From positions 62,001 to 126,000 of the forward strand of contig CALYDL010000001.1 of NCBI GenBank assembly GCA_944325145.1: a DNA stretch of 64,000 nucleotides, given 5' to 3'. Both the position numbers and the translations under genes were made by a program. The notes under the pieces are model-generated. The model was not told the DNA's origin. It did no database searches and saw nothing but the letters and a program-made list of their open reading frames with translations. This DNA comes from Candidatus Gastranaerophilales bacterium. GTDB taxonomy: Bacteria; Cyanobacteriota; Vampirovibrionia; Gastranaerophilales; Gastranaerophilaceae. Each line of letters starts with the position of its first letter. Position 1 is the stretch's first letter. Shown piece after piece: positions 17,701-26,437 of this stretch.

Positions 17701-19420
17701 ATTAAACGAAGATGACAGCTGGAAATCAGGCATGATTTCTGTTTCAAGCAACGGAAAACTTCAATTTGAAAATTTTGAAGCAACTTCAAATTCAGATACC
17801 ACACTTAAAATGGATGGGGAAAAATCCATTACTGAATTAATAAGTTCAACCGTAACATTTGGAAATGCAGAAAACATTTCAGATGGCACAATTGCCATAG
17901 ATTATGATTCAGGCATTCTAATTCAATCAGGTTCATATAACCTTTCTGATATGAAAACATCAGGCAGCATAAGCACAATAAATGGCGGCTATGAAAACCA
18001 CATTGCAAACACAATGACAATTTTAAACAACACAACACAAAGCACCATTTCAGGTGACGACATTACAGGTGACGGACTTGCCGCATTCGGAATTGACCTT
18101 TATGCAAGAAATGCTGATAAAATACAAAATTCAGATGTATTTTCAGGCAAAAATTTAACTTTATCAGATGCGAATGAAGCAGGTGAAATTTACGTTGCAG
18201 ATTACGTTTTAAACGGCAATTTACATAGGGGTGATGCACCAATTGACAGATATTATAATTTCAAAATATTCGATTATGAAAATGTTGATCCAAACATTGT
18301 ATTTTCTTCAACCGATAAAGAAACTTTCACCCCGATTGGCTACTACAAATTAACCTCTAATGGCGATGGAAGCTACACATTGGGTCTTGCAAGATATAAT
18401 AAACAAGTATTCAGATTGCAAGCAACTACATTAGCACAATATAACAACCAACTTGCAATTAACGACATAGTTACAAGCCACCACATTCTCCATGGCGAAA
18501 GACAGCTTGCAAATGCAAACTCAAACAGGTTTGCAGCTGCCACACCAAATCTGGGGCCATACCAATACGGCCAGCAAGAAGGCGGCTTATGGTTTAAATC
18601 ATATGCAGATATTGAAAGACTTTCAATGACTCAAGATTTAAATGTTCACAACACCGCCTACGGCGCAATTATTGGTGCAGATTTTCCGATTGTAAACCTT
18701 AAAAAAGGCTGGAAATTTATTCCAACTCCATATATAGGCTACAATGGCGCACACCAATCATTTAACGATGTGAGCGCATATCAAACAGGCGGCCAATTAG
18801 GCTTTATGGGAACATTTATGAAAAACAACTACATCAGTTCTCACACAATCTATGGTGGCGGCTACTATAACGAAATGCACGTTGATAATGTTCTGGATAA
18901 TACAGGCAACTGGTTCTGGGGCACAGCGCACAGGTTTGCATATAATTGGAATATTAAACGCAACTTTATAATTCAACCAAACTTCCTTGCATCATACAAC
19001 ATGTTTGGCGAACAAAACCTTCACTCAGATTTTGGTGCAATGGGAATGAGATCGGGCATGTTAAACGGTGTTAATATTGCCCCCGGTTTGAATTTCATAT
19101 ATGCAAAAGATGATTGGAGCTTATATTTAGGCGCACAATATTTATACAACATAAATGAACAAGTTTCAGGCAGAGCAGGAAACGTTTATCTTCCAAATCT
19201 TAATATGCGTCATGGTTACATCCAATACGGTATAGGTGCAACCAAAAACATTAAAGATGACCTTTCTACATACGCCCAAGTAATGATAAGAAACGGCGGA
19301 AGAACAGGTATAGCATTCCAATTGGGCCTTCAATATTACTTTGATATCCATGAAATTGGTTCAAAAATTAAAAATGGCTACAATATAGCGGCAGAAAAAA
19401 TAAAAAATATCAAAAAATAA
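14732..19420 (+). CDS. Large repeat-rich autotransporter (type Va-like)
   Basis: 1562 residues. A basic, hydrophobic signal region covers about residues 1-32 (RNKRKKGG then LLTVAMIWAAFA). A very long Asn/Thr/Ser/Gly-rich passenger of short beta-helix-like repeats (GNLTLNGA, GTINLNN, NGGSLTI) follows. From about residue 1283 comes an autotransporter-type beta-barrel of some 280 residues (GGLWFKSYADIERLS ... IAFQLGLQYYFDI). After the last strand there is an unusual polar tail of about 24 residues instead of a terminal aromatic. The ATG at 14732 has GGAG eight bases upstream and is preferred to a TTG ten codons earlier. The passenger contains nearly identical internal duplications. Probably a surface adhesin; ligand unknown. 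Confidence 0.87.
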   Translation: MRNKRKKGGLLTVAMIWAAFATTNYNPTIAVEYTINNFNDLNNALSGHEFGDILNPSQLQASDTVILEGNIASTSPITTAVNNVTLNGGGGAYSADNSSIDGFVINTENQTIENITISGFNNAINVGSNGSLTLTNTIFNNNAADIINSGNITLTGDNTIGTITGTGSLTNSGNLTLNNNANITNISQSSGSITTSGNATISNSNISNGSINVNGNGNLDFNGGTLGGDTQLTINNGSTFTNSGNVTLSNNDTLNGSFKQSTGSLSLAGATTNGKLSLDGGEVNVTGNQTLTGDDTIGSGGDTIGSDVDLTVGATLTNEGGTINLNNGDKIESTGSISQTSGTIDANNFATAADGGSLKVNGGSLKISSDGLTLNNTGDTISAAVDAEIDGKLTINNGSITLNTGDELNNSTITQNGGSLTISEISTGSATLNSTSGNLTLDGATIEGNDTIAGTVNTTIGVNGVTISNTSSDGIILNNGDEINGTVNQQGGNLSLAGVTTNGKLNSTGGKLNITGDQTLTSGDTIGSGANLTVDATLTNDGGTINLNNNDSISNSGSISQTSGTINANDFATTADGGNLKVNGGSLIISSDGLTLNNENDNIADGATVNMQGNLTIDNGSITLNTGDSLGNGTITQNGGSLTISEISTGSATLNSTSGNLTLDGATIEGNDTIAGTVNTTIDGNLTINNGSIVLNKSDNLGNGTIEQNGGSLTISEISTGNSTLDANSGNLTLNGATLTGNDTIAGTVNTTIGVNGINIQGTGTEGVKLTNQDRINGQIKQTGGILNLNNAITDGHLYSESGNLNIENSQTLLQGDFIDTDTIVTLDGNLNVNGANVTINDNDKLKSGSMNLTNGNLNLNNITTEKTNINATGGNLQLSGVTLDNQKDNIEFGSKVTFDGDVNITKGNVEIDSGDTLTTGEITLNQANGATATLGVDGLKTDVVTLNLQKGTLNIINNGLELNNTSDVIQKEIITNVDGNLTINEGKVLLNEDDSWKSGMISVSSNGKLQFENFEATSNSDTTLKMDGEKSITELISSTVTFGNAENISDGTIAIDYDSGILIQSGSYNLSDMKTSGSISTINGGYENHIANTMTILNNTTQSTISGDDITGDGLAAFGIDLYARNADKIQNSDVFSGKNLTLSDANEAGEIYVADYVLNGNLHRGDAPIDRYYNFKIFDYENVDPNIVFSSTDKETFTPIGYYKLTSNGDGSYTLGLARYNKQVFRLQATTLAQYNNQLAINDIVTSHHILHGERQLANANSNRFAAATPNLGPYQYGQQEGGLWFKSYADIERLSMTQDLNVHNTAYGAIIGADFPIVNLKKGWKFIPTPYIGYNGAHQSFNDVSAYQTGGQLGFMGTFMKNNYISSHTIYGGGYYNEMHVDNVLDNTGNWFWGTAHRFAYNWNIKRNFIIQPNFLASYNMFGEQNLHSDFGAMGMRSGMLNGVNIAPGLNFIYAKDDWSLYLGAQYLYNINEQVSGRAGNVYLPNLNMRHGYIQYGIGATKNIKDDLSTYAQVMIRNGGRTGIAFQLGLQYYFDIHEIGSKIKNGYNIAAEKIKNIKK
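15527..16879 (+). repeat. Large imperfect tandem duplication inside the autotransporter passenger
   Basis: A unit of about 670-687 bases (15527-16213) is repeated at 16214 to about 16879. Matching markers are AGCCTTGCAGG (15527 and 16214) and GGCGGCAGC (15980 and 16646). The segment coding GGSLTISEISTG is nearly base-identical in the two copies and recurs in a third partial copy at 16859. A small GGTTCAG-type slippage insertion near 15630-15650 separates the copy lengths. Confidence 0.8.
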
Positions 19421-19425
19421 TATCT

Positions 19426-19455
19426 TAAGCCCCCTAAAAAAGGGGGCTTATTTTT
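19426..19455 (+). terminator. Rho-independent terminator of the autotransporter gene
   Basis: TAAGCCCCCT and AGGGGGCTTA form a perfect 10-bp stem with an A-rich loop, followed by TTTTT. Confidence 0.92.
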
Positions 19456-19519
19456 GGATTGTTAGCAAAATTTATCATTTAAGGGGTTTAAGCTGGTATA
19501 TTTATTGTTAAGGTGCAAG

Positions 19520-20290
19520 ATGAATATTTCCCCAATAGCGAACGTAAATTTTGGCGCAAGTATTGTCTATAAAGACAGATACATTGAAGACAAACAAGAC
19601 CAAACAACAGATATAATAAGAGCGCATTTAGAAGAACAATTTGGGCCGCAAATTTTTTATTACAATCAATTAGAAAAAGAAAAAACGCTAAAAATTGCTG
19701 CAAAACATTATTTCTTTCCAAGAGAAGCTCAAAGAACAAAAAAGAAAAAGAACGTAAATCTTCCCTTGTTAAAAGAACAAGGAATATATTCATTTTGCGA
19801 AAGAAGAAAAAACGAACTATACACAGGCGCGCAACTGTCTAATGAGCCGGAAAAACTTAAGGCGCTTAAAAAAGCAGGAATTAATTCCGTTGTATCGCTT
19901 GTTATATATCAAGATTACGAACAAAACGCAAAAGAAGCCGGTTTAAACTTTACAGATATTTTTGACCTTGGGAATTCAGGGTTAAATGTGTTTGATATAA
20001 GGGAAAATTTAATTAAACAGCTTATAAATCACCCTGATTTATATGCAGATGAAGATATTAAAGGAAAAATTGCCGGCTTAAAAGAATTTGTTAATGTTCT
20101 AAACGGCAAAAGCAAAGATTTTCCCCCGCCTGTATATTTTGGCTGCCAACTGGGAACAGACAGAACTTTCTTGTGGTATCAACTATACCAGATTTTAAAG
20201 GATGAACCGCAAGATAAGCCATTAAGCCCAGATGTTGTTGAACAGCTTGTAAAATATTCTCAAGAAGTTGAAGAATGTTTCAGATGGTAA
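19520..20290 (+). CDS. Tyrosine/dual-specificity phosphatase-like protein
   Basis: 256 residues. The signature FGCQLGTDRT gives Cys209 and Arg215 in CX5R spacing, the phosphate-binding loop of cysteine phosphatases. Upstream, YTGAQLSNEPEKLKALKKAG and INSVVSL resemble the start of bacterial DSP-like domains. The N-terminus has a motif-like stretch ISPIANVNFGA. The ATG at 19520 has AAGGTG five bases upstream; an earlier TTG is less likely. There is no signal peptide. Substrate unknown; a protein, inositol phosphate or nucleotide are all possible. It lies alone after the autotransporter terminator. Confidence 0.75.
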   Translation: MNISPIANVNFGASIVYKDRYIEDKQDQTTDIIRAHLEEQFGPQIFYYNQLEKEKTLKIAAKHYFFPREAQRTKKKKNVNLPLLKEQGIYSFCERRKNELYTGAQLSNEPEKLKALKKAGINSVVSLVIYQDYEQNAKEAGLNFTDIFDLGNSGLNVFDIRENLIKQLINHPDLYADEDIKGKIAGLKEFVNVLNGKSKDFPPPVYFGCQLGTDRTFLWYQLYQILKDEPQDKPLSPDVVEQLVKYSQEVEECFRW

Positions 20291-20305
20291 CTTCAACTTC
20301 TTGAG
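20259..20305. terminator. Long perfect inverted repeat between convergent genes
   Basis: CTCAAGAAGTTGAAG (20259-20273) and CTTCAACTTCTTGAG (20291-20305) pair perfectly over 15 bp with a 17-base loop. The left arm lies inside the phosphatase coding end. No strong T run follows on either strand, so it may be a weak bidirectional terminator or an mRNA-stabilising hairpin. Confidence 0.5.
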
Positions 20306-20318
20306 ATATTCAATTTAA

Positions 20319-21350
20319 CTATATATTTGAAACCAAAGAACCAATTATATTGCGAACTTGTTGGCTGTTTGCAACAAGATTAATAAATGAAGCAATATCC
20401 AATTCATTTTGATTTTGATTATTTACTTGCTTTTGTTCTTGGCCTGTCATAAGCGAAGAAACATTAGATAACATTTTTGTTTGGAAAGATTTGCTTGTAA
20501 CTGTTGATGTCAACGTGGCAGCTAAAAATACGCCGGGGTTAGAAAGCGATGCGGGGTTTGTAAGCGCCGTTCTTATGCCGCTTGCAATAAAGCTTGAAAC
20601 AAATGTGCCAATCGAGCTTTTTACAAAATCGCCAATTCTGCCTTCAACTTCATCTCGGTTATATCCTGATTCTTCCGCCAGCTGGTCAAGGCCTTCATCG
20701 GTCTTTTCGTTTAAGGTTTTTGTTTCATTTTGAACTGTTTTTATAATTTCTGAAACAGTATCTGATATAGTCTTATTTCCGCTTAATAAATCAATGGAGC
20801 CTGAAATTACGCTTGATAAAACATTTGAAGAAGCGTTTGTCATATTTGAAAATGTATTAACGCCAAAATTCAAAAGGCCGCCTGCGGAAATGCTAATTCC
20901 CATAATGTTAATATTTCCTGTTGTTGCAAGCGATTGCAAATTAGAAGAAAGCGAATTTTTAACTAAATTTGAAAATTCTTCATTTCCCGTTTTAGACAAA
21001 GGCGATTCATCAATTAATTTGCCGGCAAAATTTTCTGCCAAATTTTTAACTGCAGCCTCAATGTTGTTTGCATCTTTAGAAGTAACTGCATCAGAGCCGC
21101 CTAAAACTGTTGAAATAATGTTAGAAACAGAACCTGCCAAATTAACCGCAGTTTGAATTGAATTATCCCCCGAAGAAGATGAAACATCGCCCAAAACACT
21201 AACAAATTCGAGTGCATTCTGCGCAGTATCTGCAAACTGTTCATCAAAAAGAGGTTCTTCGGTTTGATTTGTTTGAATTGAATTTACAAAAGATGAAGCA
21301 ATGTTTGCAATATTGCTTATTGCCTGCTCAAAGTTAATGTTTTGACCCAT
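20319..21350 (-). CDS. Orphan helical protein with hydrophobic stretches
   Basis: 343 residues, no recognised family. It is rich in Ser, Asn, Ala, Val and Ile and looks largely helical. Amphipathic or hydrophobic stretches occur (LLNFGVNTFSNM, VFLAATLTSTVTS, and the C-terminal IIGSLVSNI), and a charged middle contains NEKTDEGLDQLAEESGYNRD. No signal peptide. The ATG has AAAGG about eight bases upstream. It is convergent with the phosphatase gene. The repeated short hydrophobic helices could suit membrane insertion or self-assembly, but no function can be assigned. Confidence 0.7.
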   Translation of the reverse strand: MGQNINFEQAISNIANIASSFVNSIQTNQTEEPLFDEQFADTAQNALEFVSVLGDVSSSSGDNSIQTAVNLAGSVSNIISTVLGGSDAVTSKDANNIEAAVKNLAENFAGKLIDESPLSKTGNEEFSNLVKNSLSSNLQSLATTGNINIMGISISAGGLLNFGVNTFSNMTNASSNVLSSVISGSIDLLSGNKTISDTVSEIIKTVQNETKTLNEKTDEGLDQLAEESGYNRDEVEGRIGDFVKSSIGTFVSSFIASGIRTALTNPASLSNPGVFLAATLTSTVTSKSFQTKMLSNVSSLMTGQEQKQVNNQNQNELDIASFINLVANSQQVRNIIGSLVSNI

Positions 21351-21445
21351 AGTTAGCCTTTCTTTCTATACATATTGTTTAATCGGCAAGCTTTATTCAA
21401 ATATTTACACTATTTTAAGAAATATTTCAAAAATTTATTTTATGA

Positions 21446-21451
21446 TATGAT
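21446..21451 (+). promoter_or_regulatory. -10 element of ffh, probable leaderless start
   Basis: TATGAT, itself part of a TATGATATGAT duplication, ends exactly six bases before the ATG at 21458. There is no Shine-Dalgarno sequence. Confidence 0.6.
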
Positions 21452-21457
21452 TTTTAT

Positions 21458-22852
21458 ATGTTTGATTCACTATCGGAAAAATTACAGGAAATAATAAGAA
21501 AAACATCGGGTGAAGCCAATTTAACCGAAGAAAATATGGCTGATGCCATAAGAGAAATTAGGCGCGCGCTTTTAAATGCCGATGTTTCACTCAACGTTGT
21601 TAAATCTTTTATAACAAATGTTAAAGAAAAAGCCGAAGGCGAAGCTGTTTTAAAAAGCGTTAAACCGGGGGAACAATTAATTAAAATTGTTCATGATGAA
21701 CTTGTTGAATTATTGGGCGGTGAAAACAAGCCTCTTGATTTAACAGGAAACCCCACAATGATTATGATGCTTGGGCTTCAAGGCTCAGGTAAAACAACAT
21801 CATCTGCAAAATTAGCAAAAAAATTAAAGCAAGATGGCGCTTCCCCCTTGCTTGTTGCTTGCGATATATATAGGCCCGCTGCCATAAACCAATTAAAAAC
21901 TTTAGCAAATGAAAACAACATTGATTTTTTCACACTCGATGGCTCCAAAAATGTTGTTGAAATTATTAATGCAGCACTAAATTATGCAAAAGAAAAAAAT
22001 AACACTGTCTTAATTTTAGACACTGCAGGCAGGCTTCAAATAGACCTTGAAATGATGGCGGAATTAATGCTGATTGAAAGAAGCTTCAAATTAAATGAAA
22101 AACTTCTTGTAATAGACTCAATGACAGGGCAAGAAGCAGTTGACATTGCAAGAAACTTCGATGAACAGCTTAATATAACAGGTGTTATTTTAACAAAACT
22201 TGATGGCGACACAAGAGGGGGTGCGGCTTTATCTGTTGTTTATTCAACCCAAAAACCTGTTAAATTGGTTGGTATGGGTGAAAAAATAGACCCGCTTGAG
22301 CCTTTTTACCCCGATAGAATGGCAAACAGAATTTTAGGAATGGGCGATGTTGTAACTTTGGTTGAAAAAGCCCAAAAAGCATTTGATGAGAAAAACGCCA
22401 AAGAGCTTGAAGAATCAATGCTAAAAAATTCATTTTCTTTTGAAGACTTTCTAAAACTTCAAAAACAAATGAAAATGCTGGGCTCAATTGATTCAATATT
22501 GGGAATGTTGCCAATCCCCGGTTTAAACAAAGATACAAGACAAAAAATTTCCCATGAAGGAGAAAAACAATTTAAAAAAATTGAAGTAATGATTTCATCC
22601 ATGACACCAGATGAAAGAAAAAACCCCGACATTTTAAATTCTTCAAGAAAGAAAAGAATTGCAAAAGGGGCGGGCGTTTCAATTGATGAATTTAACAAAT
22701 TTATTCAACAGTTTGAAATGATGAGAAAAATGATGAAAGGTTTTGGCGGCTTGGCACAAAACTTTAAAGGCGGCGGCAAAAACGCCAAAAACGCAAGTTT
22801 AAATATGATGAAACAAGCCCAAGCAATGAAACATAAATATAAGTTCAAATAA
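21458..22852 (+). CDS. ffh: Signal recognition particle protein Ffh
   Basis: 464 residues, SRP54 GTPase that targets membrane proteins co-translationally to FtsY and SecYEG. An N domain is followed by the G domain, with GLQGSGKTT at 106-114, DTAGRLQ and TKLDGDTRGG. The Met-rich M domain binds 4.5S RNA and signal sequences (EMMRKMMKGFGG, SLNMMKQAQAMKHK). Length is typical. It is monocistronic with a terminator at 22908. The start appears leaderless. Confidence 0.97.
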   Translation: MFDSLSEKLQEIIRKTSGEANLTEENMADAIREIRRALLNADVSLNVVKSFITNVKEKAEGEAVLKSVKPGEQLIKIVHDELVELLGGENKPLDLTGNPTMIMMLGLQGSGKTTSSAKLAKKLKQDGASPLLVACDIYRPAAINQLKTLANENNIDFFTLDGSKNVVEIINAALNYAKEKNNTVLILDTAGRLQIDLEMMAELMLIERSFKLNEKLLVIDSMTGQEAVDIARNFDEQLNITGVILTKLDGDTRGGAALSVVYSTQKPVKLVGMGEKIDPLEPFYPDRMANRILGMGDVVTLVEKAQKAFDEKNAKELEESMLKNSFSFEDFLKLQKQMKMLGSIDSILGMLPIPGLNKDTRQKISHEGEKQFKKIEVMISSMTPDERKNPDILNSSRKKRIAKGAGVSIDEFNKFIQQFEMMRKMMKGFGGLAQNFKGGGKNAKNASLNMMKQAQAMKHKYKFK

Positions 22853-22907
22853 AAATTTGATAATTTTATTTTTTAATTATTAAATACAATAAAGTATTTC
22901 TATTAAA

Positions 22908-22937
22908 AAACCTGCCATTTGGCAGGTTTATATTTTT
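22908..22937. terminator. Bidirectional terminator between ffh and serS
   Basis: AAACCTGCC, loop ATTT, GGCAGGTTT, with T-rich sequence to the right and an A run to the left, so it can serve both convergent genes. Confidence 0.85.
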
Positions 22938-22951
22938 ATTTAAATTATAAG

Positions 22952-24217
22952 TTAGATAATATCAAAACCAGTATATTTTCTTAAAACTTCAGGAATTATA
23001 ATGTGTCCGTCTTTTGTTTGGAAGTTTTCAACAATAGCAGCCCAAGTTCTGCCAACAGCAAGGCCTGAACCGTTTAGAGTATGAACATATTCTAATTTAC
23101 CTGTTGTTTTTGAACGATATTTAATATTTGCCCTTCTTGCTTGGAAATCCCCAAAATTGGAGCAGCTTGAAATTTCTTTATAGTTATTATATGAAGGAAG
23201 CCAAACTTCTAAGTCGTAACATTTTCTTGCAGAAAAGCCAAGGTCGCCTGTGCATAAAATAACTCTTCTATATGGAAGGCCCAAAAGTTCAAGAACTCTT
23301 TCTGCGTTTCTTGTTAATTTTTCATGTTCTTCAACAGAAGTTTCAGGGGTTGTTAATTTAACAAGCTCAACTTTGTTGAATTGGTGCTGTCTGATAAGCC
23401 CTCTTGTGTCTTTTCCTGCTGAACCTGCTTCACGCCTGAAACAAGGAGTGTAGGCTGTCATATATTTTGGAAGTTCATCTTCTGACAATACATCGCCGTT
23501 ATAAATGTTTGTAACAGGAACTTCTGCAGTTGGAATTAAATAAAGGTCTTCATCCACGCATTTAAACATATCTTCTTTAAATTTTGGAAGCTGCCCTGTT
23601 CCTGTCATAGCGTTTGAATTAACTAAAACAGGGGGAAGAATTTCTTCATAACCGTGTTCTTGCGTGTGAATATCTAAGAAAAAGTTAATAATAGCTCTTT
23701 CTAGCCTTGCACCTTTGCCTCTATACAAAGTAAACCTTGTGTGAGCAAGTTTAACACCACGTTCAAAATCTAATAAGCCAAGGTTTGTTGCAAGCTCCCA
23801 ATGGGGTTTTAGTTCAAAATCTTTTTTAGTAGGTTCGCCCCAAGTTTTTATAACAGGGTTATGAGAATCATCTTCGCCTGTTGGAACATCTTCACTGGGG
23901 CAGTTTGGAATATTTAATAATAATTCTTTTTGCTTATTATCAAGTTCTGTTTGTTTTTCTTCTAATTCTTTTACTTCATCACCGAGTTTTTTAACTTCTG
24001 CTTGAATAGAATCTGTGTTTTCACCGTTTTTTTTCATAGCGCCAATTTGGTTAGACATTGTTTTTCTTTTTTGTCTTAATTCATCTGCTTGAAACTGAAT
24101 TTGGCGCCTTTCTTTGTCAATTTCAATAACAGAATCTATTGATAAATTTGGGTTTCTTCTTTTTAAAAGTTCATTTACTTTTTCAGGGTTTTCTCTAATA
24201 ATTTTAATGTCCAACAT
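22952..24217 (-). CDS. serS: Seryl-tRNA synthetase
   Basis: 421 residues, class II synthetase. The N-terminal antiparallel coiled coil (about residues 30-105) reads the tRNA long arm. The catalytic domain contains TAEVPVTN, motif 2 ([20 protein letters not shown]) and motif 3 ([19 protein letters not shown]). The ATG is two bases after the upstream pseudouridine synthase gene, with AAGGAAAA as ribosome site. Confidence 0.97.
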   Translation of the reverse strand: MLDIKIIRENPEKVNELLKRRNPNLSIDSVIEIDKERRQIQFQADELRQKRKTMSNQIGAMKKNGENTDSIQAEVKKLGDEVKELEEKQTELDNKQKELLLNIPNCPSEDVPTGEDDSHNPVIKTWGEPTKKDFELKPHWELATNLGLLDFERGVKLAHTRFTLYRGKGARLERAIINFFLDIHTQEHGYEEILPPVLVNSNAMTGTGQLPKFKEDMFKCVDEDLYLIPTAEVPVTNIYNGDVLSEDELPKYMTAYTPCFRREAGSAGKDTRGLIRQHQFNKVELVKLTTPETSVEEHEKLTRNAERVLELLGLPYRRVILCTGDLGFSARKCYDLEVWLPSYNNYKEISSCSNFGDFQARRANIKYRSKTTGKLEYVHTLNGSGLAVGRTWAAIVENFQTKDGHIIIPEVLRKYTGFDII

Positions 24218-24219
24218 AT

Positions 24220-24942
24220 CTAATTTTCCTTAATTTTTTCCAAATAACTTTTTAATTCTCTAATTTGCTTCGGCTTCAATGGTTTATATTGACCACGTTT
24301 TAAGCCTATCACATCAACGGTTGCATGTCTAATTCTTTTAAGATTAATAACTCTATGCCCCAAATATTCAAACATTCTTCTAATTTGGCGGTTCATGCCT
24401 TGATATAAAGTGATTTCAAGAAGGGTTGAATTAGAATCTTGTTCTAATATTTCAGAATCACAATATGCAATTTTTCCTTTTTCAAGTTCAATTCCTTTTG
24501 CTAAAATTTCCAATTCTTCATATTTAATTTTAGCATCCGCTTTAACTCTATAAACCTTTGAAACCTTAATTGAAGGGTGGGTTAATTCAAAAATTAAATC
24601 ACCGTCATTTGTTAAAATTAAAAGCCCCGATGAATCTTTATCCAGCCTGCCAACGGGTTTTAAACTTTGCAATTCGGGCGGCAGGTAATCATAAATGGTT
24701 TTTCTGCCTTTTTCATCGTCTTTTGTAGTAATGCAGCCTGTTGGTTTATAGAATTTATAATACAAGAAGTTATTCGCACGAATTGGCTTATTGTCAACGG
24801 TTACTTTGTCTTTGGTTCTAATTTCAAAACCTAACATTGTAACAACTTCGCCATTCACTTTAACTCTGCCTGATAAAACAAGTTCATCGGCTTTTCTTCT
24901 TGAAGCTATTCCTGATTGAGCTATATATTTATTAATTCTCAT
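24220..24942 (-). CDS. RsuA/RluB-family pseudouridine synthase
   Basis: 240 residues. The N-terminal S4 RNA-binding domain ([19 protein letters not shown]) is followed by the catalytic domain with [20 protein letters not shown], catalytic Asp at residue 101. [11 protein letters not shown] is also family-typical. It isomerises a uridine in rRNA; RluB-like (23S) is the more likely group, RsuA-like (16S) is the alternative. It leads serS in a two-gene operon. The ATG is exactly six bases after a TAAAAT -10, with no ribosome site. Confidence 0.92.
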   Translation of the reverse strand: MRINKYIAQSGIASRRKADELVLSGRVKVNGEVVTMLGFEIRTKDKVTVDNKPIRANNFLYYKFYKPTGCITTKDDEKGRKTIYDYLPPELQSLKPVGRLDKDSSGLLILTNDGDLIFELTHPSIKVSKVYRVKADAKIKYEELEILAKGIELEKGKIAYCDSEILEQDSNSTLLEITLYQGMNRQIRRMFEYLGHRVINLKRIRHATVDVIGLKRGQYKPLKPKQIRELKSYLEKIKEN

Positions 24943-24948
24943 AGAAAA

Positions 24949-24954
24949 ATTTTA
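24949..24954 (-). promoter_or_regulatory. -10 element of the pseudouridine synthase-serS operon
   Basis: The minus strand reads TATGTTAAAAT, then six bases, then the ATG at 24942. Same layout as the FlhA-like gene promoter at 40449. Confidence 0.55.
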
Positions 24955-25032
24955 ACATAAAGAATTTATAAACATAATATTATTGCGTGGTAAAATATAG
25001 ATTAACGAGGGATTAGAATAAGGGAGAAATTT

Positions 25033-26151
25033 ATGATACCTATCATTGATTCAAAAAGACAATACGCAACAATAGCAGAAAAAGCCGAAAAAGAAGTTTT
25101 AGAGGTTATGCGCTCCGGCCAATATATTTTAGGCAAACACAACAAAGCTTTTGAAGAAGAAATTGCAAAATATATAGGCGTAAACCATGCAGTTTGTTTA
25201 AATTCAGGAACAGACGCTCTTCATTTAGCCTTAAGAGCTTTAAATATCGGTAAAGGCGATGAAGTTATAACGGTTGCCTTCACTTTTGTTGCAACAACAG
25301 AAGCCATAGGTATCGTTGGCGCAACACCCGTTTTTGTTGATATTGACGAAAACACATTTAATATGGACCCTGATAAAATTGAAGAAAAAATAACCCCAAA
25401 AACAAAGGCAATTCTTCCTGTTCACTTATATGGCCAGCCTTGCGATATGGATAAAATTATGGCAATAGCCAAAAAACACAATTTATACGTTATTGAAGAT
25501 TGCTGCCAAGCAATCGGTGCAGAATATAAAGGCAAAAAAGTCGGTACATTTGGCAACATCGGCTGTTACAGTTTCTACCCAACCAAAAACTTGGGCACAA
25601 TGGGCGATGGCGGCTTAGCAATTACAAACGATGAAAACCTTAAGAATAGAATTATAGCTTTAAGAAACCATGGCGGCGCAATTCGCTATCACCATGATGA
25701 AATTGGCGTAAATTCAAGATTAGATGAAATTCAAGCAGCAATATTAAGAGTTAAATTACCCTATATTGATGAATGGAACAAAGCAAGAAGAGCCCATGCC
25801 GCTTATTACAACGAACTTTTTAAAGGAGTTGAAGGTATTGAAACACCAAAAGAATTAGACAATACATATTGTGTTTATCACCAATACACAATTAAAATTG
25901 AAAATAGGGACGAAATTCATAAAATGCTTCAAGAAAATGGTGTTGGCGCTATGATTTACTACCCGATTCCATTGCATTTACAAAAAGTTCACGAATATTT
26001 AGGCTTCAAAGAAGGCTATCTTCCAAAAACAGAAAAGAATACAAAACTTGTACTTTCGCTTCCTATGTTTGCGGAAATTACAAAAGAAGAACAAGAAACA
26101 GTTGCAAAAACTGTTATTGAATGCGTTAAAAAATGCTTAGTTAAAGCATAA
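25033..26151 (+). CDS. DegT/DnrJ/EryC1 family sugar aminotransferase
   Basis: 372 residues, PLP-dependent transaminase of the group that makes amino-sugar nucleotides for surface glycans. [15 protein letters not shown] binds phosphate, [15 protein letters not shown] carries the PLP-stacking region, and [14 protein letters not shown] contains the Schiff-base Lys185. Length and order are typical; WbpE- or FdtB-like. It is a single gene with a good ribosome site (AAGGGAG) and its own terminator. No other sugar-nucleotide gene adjoins it, but the GT-C-like proteins at 47-55 kb may use such sugars. Confidence 0.92.
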   Translation: MIPIIDSKRQYATIAEKAEKEVLEVMRSGQYILGKHNKAFEEEIAKYIGVNHAVCLNSGTDALHLALRALNIGKGDEVITVAFTFVATTEAIGIVGATPVFVDIDENTFNMDPDKIEEKITPKTKAILPVHLYGQPCDMDKIMAIAKKHNLYVIEDCCQAIGAEYKGKKVGTFGNIGCYSFYPTKNLGTMGDGGLAITNDENLKNRIIALRNHGGAIRYHHDEIGVNSRLDEIQAAILRVKLPYIDEWNKARRAHAAYYNELFKGVEGIETPKELDNTYCVYHQYTIKIENRDEIHKMLQENGVGAMIYYPIPLHLQKVHEYLGFKEGYLPKTEKNTKLVLSLPMFAEITKEEQETVAKTVIECVKKCLVKA

Positions 26152-26167
26152 ATAACTAAAAAACATT

Positions 26168-26204
26168 AAATGCACCCTTAAAAACAAAGGGTGCATTTAT
26201 TTTT
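26168..26204 (+). terminator. Rho-independent terminator
   Basis: AAATGCACCCTT and AAGGGTGCATTT form a 12-bp stem with a seven-base A-rich loop, followed by a T run. Confidence 0.92.
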
Positions 26205-26222
26205 TAAAAAAATTCGCAAAAA

Positions 26223-26277
26223 AAACCGGCGAACCGGTTAAATTTACCACATATTAGAGAGAGGAATTAGAGAGAGA
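26223..26277. repeat. Small hairpin and 13-base tandem repeat upstream of panD
   Basis: AACCGG-CGAA-CCGGTT (26223-26238) is a six-bp stem with a tetraloop and no T run. It is followed by two copies of ATTAGAGAGAGRA (26252-26264 and 26265-26277). The gap of about 286 bases between the aminotransferase and panD holds these, an isolated TATAAT-like sequence and the panD promoter; no gene is visible. Confidence 0.55.
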
Positions 26278-26420
26278 AACTTTTTATATAATCTAATTTG
26301 ATTAATTATCTTAATTACACTTATAATGTTCCCCGAATTGTAAATTTTATAACAATTTTTTTTCATTTTTTTAACATTTCTTAAAATTTGCCTCAATAAT
26401 TGTTATCGGGGTATGTTTGA

Positions 26421-26428
26421 TATAAAAT
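26421..26428 (+). promoter_or_regulatory. -10 region of panD
   Basis: TATAAAAT after TGTTTGA, nine bases before the ATG at 26438. TTGTTA about 15 bases further upstream may be the -35. No Shine-Dalgarno sequence. Confidence 0.5.
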
Positions 26429-26437
26429 TTTTTTGCT

